Positions 7,188-11,950 of a DNA stretch of 11,950 bases are shown in pieces. Source of the DNA: CAZCFB01 sp964511535 (lineage in GTDB: Bacteria > Myxococcota_A > Polyangia > GCA-2747355 > CAZCFB01); the NCBI GenBank assembly GCA_964511535.1, contig CAZEFW010000212.1, positions 1-11,950 on the forward strand. The letters are read 5' to 3'. A program made the position numbers and the translations under genes. Position 1 is the first letter of the stretch, and each line of letters starts with the position of its first letter. Below the pieces are notes generated by a model. That model was not told the origin of the DNA. It searched no databases and saw nothing but the letters and a program-made list of their open reading frames with translations.

Positions 7188-8317
7188 CACTCGTCCAGCC
7201 GCGTCTTGAGCAGCTCGTCCGCCGGCGCGGGCGGCTCGCTGCTCTCCTCGGTACGGGGGGGCGGCCCCGCCTCCGGCGGCGGCAGGTCCAGGGCAGGCGC
7301 ACCCTCCACTGCGGTTCGTAGCAGGTCGGGTTCCTGCGGGCCACCCACACCTTCGGGGGTCGACCAGAGGGTCGAGCGGTCCCCCTCCCGGCGGGCGGCG
7401 CCGGGCGCGCCCTTGATCTGCACCGCGCCGTCCACCTGCTGCAGCTCGTGCTCCTCGGAGAACGCCCGCCCCCGGATCACCGGTACGCCGCCGATCTCAT
7501 GCTCGTCGCCGTAGCGCGAATAGACCGCGCGCAGGAAGTGCCGGCCCTTGCGCGGCGGACTCAGGGGCGCGCCGGTGGGGCACTCGAGCATGTCGCCGGA
7601 CCGCAACAGCAGGTAAGGGTTGTCCCAGGGAGGTGGGGGCGCGTCGAGCTGAACCATCGGCATGGCCGCGTACTGGATCCCGAGCCCGGTGACCCCCGGC
7701 TGCTCGTCGGGCAGGTGGCCCATCTCCAGCCGGAAGAAGTCGCTGCCGCGCCCGGTGGGGTGTAGCGGGTTCAGCACCAGGCAGTCCCGGTCCCCCTCGT
7801 TGACCAACCACACCGATCCCTCGGTGGCGCCGTCCCGCTCCACCAGGCTCACCTGACAGGAGAGCTCCGCGCCGGCGTGAATCCGCACCAGGGCGTTGGC
7901 CACCTTGCGGATGACCAGATCCAGCGGTGCGAGCTGCGATAGCAGCCCCGAGCCGGCCGGCACCGAGAGGCTGCCCACCCCGGCCGCCGTGACCCAGCGC
8001 CAGGTGATCAGCTCCTCGCCCGGCGCCACCGGCTCGCTGGCCAGGGTCCAGATGGCAGCGTCACACAGCGCCTGGGCCAGCGCCTGGACCTGCTCACCCA
8101 TGGCCGGAGCGGACCACCGCCCGATGGGCGCGCCGCCCTCGTCGGCCTGGCTGCGAACGCGCAGGTAATGCTGGGACTCCCCCGCCTCCACCGAGATGAC
8201 CTCGTGCCACAGCGCGGGGGTGCCTGCCGTCTGGGACCGCTCCACCGCGAAGGGGGCGCCCGGATCGGCGCCTGCCGCGATGCTCGCCAGCGCTATGCCG
8301 TGGGCTTGTTGGCTCAT
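7187..8317 (-). CDS. Conserved-looking hypothetical protein of the protease-barrel cluster
   Basis: I do not recognise this 376-residue protein. It has no signal peptide or membrane segment. Residues about 1-140 look like a mixed alpha/beta domain. About 145-310 are beta-rich (for example VNEGDRDCLVLNPL and YLLLRSGDMLECP), consistent with an immunoglobulin-like sandwich. The last 55 or so residues are Pro/Glu-rich and probably disordered. The frame could open at GTG 8323, but GGAGGAG (8329-8323) covers that codon and lies five bases from ATG 8317, so 8317 is the likely start. It begins 37 bases after the metallopeptidase-like gene and its stop overlaps the next start. It is therefore probably co-expressed with both, for example as a partner, adaptor or inhibitor of the protease. 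That role is inferred only from position. Confidence 0.65.
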   Translation of the reverse strand: MSQQAHGIALASIAAGADPGAPFAVERSQTAGTPALWHEVISVEAGESQHYLRVRSQADEGGAPIGRWSAPAMGEQVQALAQALCDAAIWTLASEPVAPGEELITWRWVTAAGVGSLSVPAGSGLLSQLAPLDLVIRKVANALVRIHAGAELSCQVSLVERDGATEGSVWLVNEGDRDCLVLNPLHPTGRGSDFFRLEMGHLPDEQPGVTGLGIQYAAMPMVQLDAPPPPWDNPYLLLRSGDMLECPTGAPLSPPRKGRHFLRAVYSRYGDEHEIGGVPVIRGRAFSEEHELQQVDGAVQIKGAPGAARREGDRSTLWSTPEGVGGPQEPDLLRTAVEGAPALDLPPPEAGPPPRTEESSEPPAPADELLKTRLDE

Positions 8318-8322
8318 GGTCA

Positions 8323-8329
8323 CTCCTCC
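8323..8329 (-). promoter_or_regulatory. Ribosome binding site fixing the start at 8317
   Basis: GGAGGAG on the minus strand ends five bases before ATG 8317. It overlaps the alternative GTG at 8323, so that upstream GTG cannot be served by this site. Confidence 0.75.
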
Positions 8330-8354
8330 GTGGGGCGGCGTCCGCGCCCGGGCC

Positions 8355-9857
8355 CTACTTGACCTCGAACGTCCAGCTGCGCCCGATGGCCGCGTTGATC
8401 AGCTTCTTCGCCTCGTCCCGCAGGCCGTCCAGGTGCCGGGCGTGGGGGGTGGCCAGGTCGCTGCCCATGACGCTGGCATCCTCGATCTTGTTGGTGGCGG
8501 GGTCCACCGCGCCGCCCTCGTATTCGTCGTACGCGCCCAACAGGTGGCCGCACTCGTGCGCCGCGACCCCCACCCGGTGCTCGGTCAGGTACCAATCCTT
8601 GGCGTTGGACCGCTCCCACTCCTGGGCCGACACCGCGTACACCTGCTTGTCCCCCGCCCCATCGCTCCACTGCACCTTGACCCGGATGCGCCATGAGCAG
8701 CACGCCGCGGCGCCGCTGACGCACTCCTTGTGCTTCAGCGAGAACTTGTCGTCCCACACCTGGTGGATGTTGGCCAGCCAGGCGGCCTTCTTTTCGGCGT
8801 AGCCGGCCGGCGCGGCGAACGCCTCGGGCCACTTGAAGGTCGCCTGATCCCGGGCCACGTACTCGGCTCCCTGCTTGATGAAGATCAGGTTGTTGACCGT
8901 GTTCTCGGAGATCCCCCGGGGCAGCGCGGTCCACGCGGGCGGCGAGGCGGCGGTGTCCCAGAACATCCAGGTGGCGGCGTCCTTCTTGACGAAGCCCCAG
9001 CCCTCGCGCCCGTCCTCGTCCTTGTCGAAGGAGACCCACTTGCCGAGCCACGCCGGCGTGATCTGCAGCGTCTGATCCACCTGCAGCACGTCGTCCTTGA
9101 CGCCCAGGCGGAACGCCGCGGTCCAGCTGTATTTTCCCGCGGCGCGCGCGAAGCTGATGGGGGCGGCGGCCCGATCCGGCACCCGCTTGACCGACAGCGG
9201 CTGGGGCGCCGTGGCCGTCAACCCGCCCGCGCTGAGCTTGCCCTGCACCTGCTTGTTGGGGGGCAGGCTCTTGCCGGAGAAGACCACGTCCTTGACGCGC
9301 CACTGCAGGGTGAAGCTGTTGTGGCCCGTCCCCTTGAGGGAGGCCACGTTGCCCTGCTTGGCCACGGCGCCCTGCCCCGTGGCCGCGGTGCCAGGATCCA
9401 TGTTGGTGGCCGTGCCGAGCAGGTTGACCTGATCGGCGCAGTACGCCTCCAGCGGAGACCAGCGCGCGGTGAGGGTCTTCTTCTTCTCGGGGCGCTCCTC
9501 CTCGGCGTCCTCGGCCCCGGGGTCTTCCGCCGCGGCCGCCGGGTCGGCGCCCTTGACGGACGGCGCCTCAATGTCCTCGTCGCCGGACGGGCGCACCAGG
9601 CGCAGCCCCCTGGCGGCGAGCTGTCCTGCCAGGCGCCTCACCACCGCGTCGTCGTCCAGCCGGTCCGACGGCAGCCCCTCGTCCAGGAGCACCCGCCGCA
9701 GCGTCTCCATGGCCTCTGGCGCGTCCACGAAGCGGTGCAGGAACTGCGCCGCCGACTGGGCGTCGACGAAGGCGCCGTCCGCCGCCCCGGCGGCGCCGCG
9801 GGGCGCATCGCTCAGCTGGTAGGTGTTGCCGTATCTATCCTGGATCAGCGTAGCCAT
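8355..9857 (-). CDS. Zincin-type metallopeptidase with N-terminal accessory regions
   Basis: The 500-residue protein lacks a signal peptide. Its C-terminal part carries HECGHLLGAYDEY with H434, E435 and H438 as zinc ligands and catalytic base. This is followed by a Met-turn-like SVMG (462-465) and candidate third ligands D444, H472 or H475. The spacing HExGHxxGxxDEY is that of zincins related to M64-like and metzincin-like enzymes. Residues 1-92 form a helical region. Residues 93-127 are acidic then Lys-rich and likely disordered. Residues about 130-260 look like Ig-like beta domains (WSPLEAYCADQVNLLG onward). This accessory-domain layout resembles effectors linked to type VI or extracellular contractile injection systems in myxobacteria, from memory and unverified. 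It starts 21 bases after the rhodanese-ferritin gene; its ribosome binding site is weak. Substrate unknown. Confidence 0.75.
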   Translation of the reverse strand: MATLIQDRYGNTYQLSDAPRGAAGAADGAFVDAQSAAQFLHRFVDAPEAMETLRRVLLDEGLPSDRLDDDAVVRRLAGQLAARGLRLVRPSGDEDIEAPSVKGADPAAAAEDPGAEDAEEERPEKKKTLTARWSPLEAYCADQVNLLGTATNMDPGTAATGQGAVAKQGNVASLKGTGHNSFTLQWRVKDVVFSGKSLPPNKQVQGKLSAGGLTATAPQPLSVKRVPDRAAAPISFARAAGKYSWTAAFRLGVKDDVLQVDQTLQITPAWLGKWVSFDKDEDGREGWGFVKKDAATWMFWDTAASPPAWTALPRGISENTVNNLIFIKQGAEYVARDQATFKWPEAFAAPAGYAEKKAAWLANIHQVWDDKFSLKHKECVSGAAACCSWRIRVKVQWSDGAGDKQVYAVSAQEWERSNAKDWYLTEHRVGVAAHECGHLLGAYDEYEGGAVDPATNKIEDASVMGSDLATPHARHLDGLRDEAKKLINAAIGRSWTFEVK

Positions 9858-9878
9858 GGCCGATGCGCCGTTCCCCCG

Positions 9879-10754
9879 CTACTTCTCTGGCCGGTTGTAC
9901 CCCACCAGGGTGGGGCGAGAGGCCACCAGCGACTCGATGCCGCGCAGCACGACCTTGGCGTGACGCCGCTCCTGGGTCGCCAGGTTCTTGAACGCCTGCC
10001 GCACCTCGTCGTCTTGCTCCCTGTGGGCCATCTTGCTGTACAGGTCGTAGGCGCGCAGCTCCAGCTCCAGCGCCATCTCCAGCAGGGTCAGGCGCCCCGA
10101 CTGGTCCAGGTCGGACATGCGGGCCATCACGACCTTCAGGTCCTCGCCGCTCTCCAGGATGTCCCCCTTCATGTGGCCGTACAGCTGCTCGAATGTGGGC
10201 GCCGCGTCTCCGATCTGACGGCAGAGCAGCTTGTACAGCGCCCGCACATGGGCCAGCTCCGCGCTCACCAGCTCCATGAGCGGGGCGTCCAGCGCGGTCC
10301 CCACGAACTGCACCAGCAGCGACTCGTACAGCCGCATGGCGCCCTTCTCCAACTCCATGGCGCGCTTGAGCACGTCCACCAGGGTGCCGGTACCGTCGAA
10401 CGCGGTGAGGTTGGGGAAGTCAGGAAGCTGCCGCCCCTCCCAGCCGCTGATCCCGCTCTCGAGGCTGTAGATGTTGGGCAGGCTGCGGGCCATCACCACG
10501 TGGGCCGCGGCGCGCAGGGAGCGCTGCCCGGAGTGGCAATAGAACACCGTGTGCGGCGCCGGGCGCAGATCCTGGACCCGCTCCTCGAGCTGCAGCAGCG
10601 GGATCAGCTGGGCCCCCGGGATATGTCCTCCCTCGTATTCGGCGGCCTCGCGCACGTCCACCAGCAGGACATCCCCTTCCGGGTTCTCTCGCTGAAGCTC
10701 TTTGAGCTGTTCGGCATCTATCAGGTTGACGGTGGACCGGTTGGCCATTGGCAT
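9879..10754 (-). CDS. Rhodanese-ferritin-like (rubrerythrin-type) fusion protein
   Basis: The 291-residue protein is likely cytoplasmic. Residues about 8-110 are a rhodanese domain (VDVRE, GHIPGA, then active-site C73 in CHSGQRS), which would carry sulfur as a persulfide. Residues about 125-278 are a four-helix ferritin-like domain with a complete duplicated diiron set: E136, E166xxH169, E232, E262xxH265. The C-terminal rubredoxin iron site of classical rubrerythrin is absent. A role in sulfide/sulfur handling, peroxide reduction or oxygen sensing is plausible. Alternative starts are GTG 10763 (adds three residues) and ATG 10748 (drops two); none has a clear Shine-Dalgarno sequence. It is the first gene of the minus-strand cluster, and its link to the downstream protease may be positional only. 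Confidence 0.85.
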   Translation of the reverse strand: MPMANRSTVNLIDAEQLKELQRENPEGDVLLVDVREAAEYEGGHIPGAQLIPLLQLEERVQDLRPAPHTVFYCHSGQRSLRAAAHVVMARSLPNIYSLESGISGWEGRQLPDFPNLTAFDGTGTLVDVLKRAMELEKGAMRLYESLLVQFVGTALDAPLMELVSAELAHVRALYKLLCRQIGDAAPTFEQLYGHMKGDILESGEDLKVVMARMSDLDQSGRLTLLEMALELELRAYDLYSKMAHREQDDEVRQAFKNLATQERRHAKVVLRGIESLVASRPTLVGYNRPEK

Positions 10755-10781
10755 GTCTCGCACGGTTCAGGTAGGCCCTAT

Positions 10782-10787
10782 TTTATA
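10782..10787 (-). promoter_or_regulatory. Possible -10 element for the four-gene minus cluster
   Basis: TATAAA, within TTGTATAAAATAG on the minus strand, is a rare A/T-rich block in GC-rich surroundings about 28 bases before the ATG at 10754. No good -35 is visible upstream. Transcription from it would start near 10774. Confidence 0.4.
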
Positions 10788-10809
10788 CAACGGGTGGGGC
10801 CGCGGCGCG

Positions 10810-10890
10810 AAGGGGCGTTGAGAGTCGGGGGTCAGAGGGGCACGAGCAGGGAGTCGGGAGGCAGGGGACTTGAGGGTAGAGAGAGGGGGG
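10810..10890 (+). repeat. G-run-rich purine tract with degenerate short repeats
   Basis: The plus strand carries eight runs of three to six G within 81 bases, at 10812, 10827, 10837, 10849, 10856, 10864, 10874 and 10885. GAGTCGGG occurs twice (10822 and 10851). The tract lies between the divergent rhodanese-ferritin and cysteine-repeat genes. It can in principle form G-quadruplexes and may be a decayed heptamer-type repeat. No gene is seen in it. Confidence 0.6.
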
Positions 10891-10906
10891 TCGCGGCCGG
10901 GCCCGT

Positions 10907-10936
10907 TTGACTCGCCGCCAGCCGTTGGGAGACCAT
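10907..10936 (+). promoter_or_regulatory. Weak promoter candidate for the cysteine-repeat lipoprotein
   Basis: TTGACT (10907-10912) is followed 18 bases later by GACCAT (10931-10936), which keeps the conserved second A and last T of a -10 box. Transcription would start near 10943, leaving a leader of about 20 bases containing the ribosome binding site. Confidence 0.3.
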
Positions 10937-10950
10937 AGGAGGTCCACTCC

Positions 10951-10961
10951 AGGAGATCTCC
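10951..10961 (+). promoter_or_regulatory. Ribosome binding site inside a palindrome
   Basis: AGGAG (10951-10955) lies seven bases before ATG 10963 and decides that start. It sits in the perfect 10-base palindrome GGAGATCTCC (10952-10961), which could pair between transcripts or within alternative folds. A second AGGAGGT at 10937-10943 is too far from the ATG to initiate there. Confidence 0.6.
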
Positions 10962-10962
10962 C

Positions 10963-11950
10963 ATGAACGAGACCCACTCCGGCCCCAGCCGCTCTCACCG
11001 CAGGATGGAGCGCGGGCTGATGACCTTCGCCGTCATGGCGCTTTTGTTGCTGCCGGCCGCCCTGTACCTCCACGGCTGCGGGCGCACCACCATGAGCGGG
11101 TACTGCCCCGCAGGCAGCACCATGTGCGAGTGCGATGTTGCGGGGGACTGCACCTGGTGCGGCAACCTGCTGTGCGATGGGCAGGAGTCGTGCACCACCT
11201 GCCCCGGAGACTGCGGCAAGTGCAACGCCGCCTGCGGCGACGGCACCTGCGATCCGGGCGAGACCTGCAGCTCCTGCTCGGCGGACTGCGGCAAGTGCCC
11301 TGACAAGTGCGGCGACGGCAAGTGCGACAAGGCCGCCGGTGAGGATTGCAAGGCCTGCCCCAAGGATTGCGGCAAGTGCCCGGCCACCTGCGGCGACGGG
11401 TTCTGCGACAAGGCCGGGGGCGAGAGCTGCAAGACCTGCGCGCCCGACTGCGGCAAGTGCCCGCCCAGCTGCGGCGACGGCAAGTGCGACCCGAACGAGG
11501 AGTGCAACAGCTGCCCCGGCGACTGCGGCAAGTGCTGCGGCAACGGCGCCTGCGACACGCTGTTCGGCGAGGACTGCAAGTCCTGCCCCGGCGACTGCGG
11601 CAAGTGCCCGCCGCCGCCCGGCTGCGGCGACGGCAAGTGCCAGGGCGCCGAGAGCTGCTCCAGCTGCCCCAAGGATTGCGGGTCCTGCTGCGGCAACGGC
11701 ACCTGCGATGCGGCCTACGGCGAGACCTGCAAGAGCTGCCCCACGGACTGCGGCGCCTGCCCGCCCACCTGCGGCAACAACAAGTGTGACGGCAAGGAGA
11801 CCTGCCAGACCTGCCCGGCGGATTGTGGCGCCTGCTGCGGCAACAGCAAGTGCGAGGCCTCCCTGGGCGAGACCTGCACCACCTGCCCCAAGGATTGCGG
11901 CGCCTGCCCGCCCACCTGCGGCAACAACAAGTGTGACGGCAAGGAGACCT
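10963..11950 (+). CDS. Lipoprotein with six-cysteine tandem repeats (partial, open at right edge)
   Basis: The frame is open from ATG 10963 to the last base (329 codons, no stop). A hydrophobic segment at about 19-38 ends in the lipobox LHG-C39, so the protein should be lipid-anchored. From about residue 66 there are ten complete cysteine repeats and part of an eleventh. The pattern is CG[DN]xxC, a 3-6 residue loop with Glu, C, xxCPxDCGxC: six Cys per unit. Each unit is probably cross-linked by disulfides in the envelope or outside the cell. From the fifth unit, short-loop and long-loop units alternate, giving 49-residue double repeats. Repeats of this kind are frequent in myxobacterial surface proteins; function is unknown. 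It is divergent from the rhodanese-ferritin gene. Confidence 0.88.
   Translation, partial: MNETHSGPSRSHRRMERGLMTFAVMALLLLPAALYLHGCGRTTMSGYCPAGSTMCECDVAGDCTWCGNLLCDGQESCTTCPGDCGKCNAACGDGTCDPGETCSSCSADCGKCPDKCGDGKCDKAAGEDCKACPKDCGKCPATCGDGFCDKAGGESCKTCAPDCGKCPPSCGDGKCDPNEECNSCPGDCGKCCGNGACDTLFGEDCKSCPGDCGKCPPPPGCGDGKCQGAESCSSCPKDCGSCCGNGTCDAAYGETCKSCPTDCGACPPTCGNNKCDGKETCQTCPADCGACCGNSKCEASLGETCTTCPKDCGACPPTCGNNKCDGKET
11470..11950 (+). repeat. 147-bp in-gene tandem repeat
   Basis: Double cysteine units start at 11470, 11623, 11770 and 11917, with spacings of 153, 147 and 147 bases. The stretch 11749-11803 is identical for 55 bases to 11896-11950, up to the window edge, including a TGT among otherwise mostly TGC Cys codons. 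This indicates recent duplication of whole two-unit blocks. Confidence 0.85.

Noticed and set aside
8730..10910. 726-codon plus-strand open frame opposite the protease and rhodanese genes
   Set aside because: Its composition is Arg/Gly/His/Gln/Leu-rich with no domain, and it is antisense to two genes with clear motifs. It is a by-product of high GC at third positions.
10995..11702. Minus-strand frame encoding regular PQSPGQ-like repeats
   Set aside because: Its periodicity is the mirror of the cysteine repeats on the plus strand, which have a lipobox, a ribosome binding site and family-like motifs.

Overview
The window is high-GC DNA (roughly two thirds G+C) with lipoproteins, WD40 propellers, long cysteine-rich repeat proteins and an outer-membrane barrel. 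This combination points to a Gram-negative bacterium of the Myxococcota / former Deltaproteobacteria type. That is an inference from gene style, since there is no rRNA here. A run of exactly 100 N at 6354-6453 shows it comes from a scaffolded draft assembly.

Layout. 86-1033 (-) is a metallo-beta-lactamase-fold protein whose metal-binding motifs are eroded; it has its own good sigma-70-like promoter. 1190-2594 (-) is a translationally coupled pair, ccmB and ccmA, the membrane and ATPase subunits of the cytochrome c maturation ABC transporter. Divergent from these, 2722-4341 (+) is a DASS/SLC13-type transporter, followed after a 4x7-bp tandem repeat by 4389-6299 (+), a lipoprotein with an eleven-segment WD40-like region. 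The convergent gap 6300-6599 is filled by an 88-bp tandem repeat carrying two strong hairpins per unit, and the assembly breaks inside it. 10754-6600 (-) is a tightly packed four-gene run: a rhodanese-ferritin-like fusion, a 500-residue zinc-metallopeptidase-like protein with an HExxH site near its C-terminus, an unrecognised 376-residue protein, and a small outer-membrane barrel. At the right edge, 10963-11950 (+) is the 5' part of a lipoprotein gene made of six-cysteine repeats. It stays open to the end of the window.

How it may work together. CcmAB belongs to heme/cytochrome c assembly. The four-gene minus-strand cluster is the most unusual part: a putative secreted or injected protease, an unknown partner, an outer-membrane barrel and a sulfur/diiron protein appear to be co-transcribed. 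No contractile-injection or secretion structural genes are visible here, so a delivered-effector reading is only a hypothesis. Intergenic DNA is rich in short tandem repeats: CCTGAAG x4, GTCGACA x4, the 88-bp unit and a G-rich tract.
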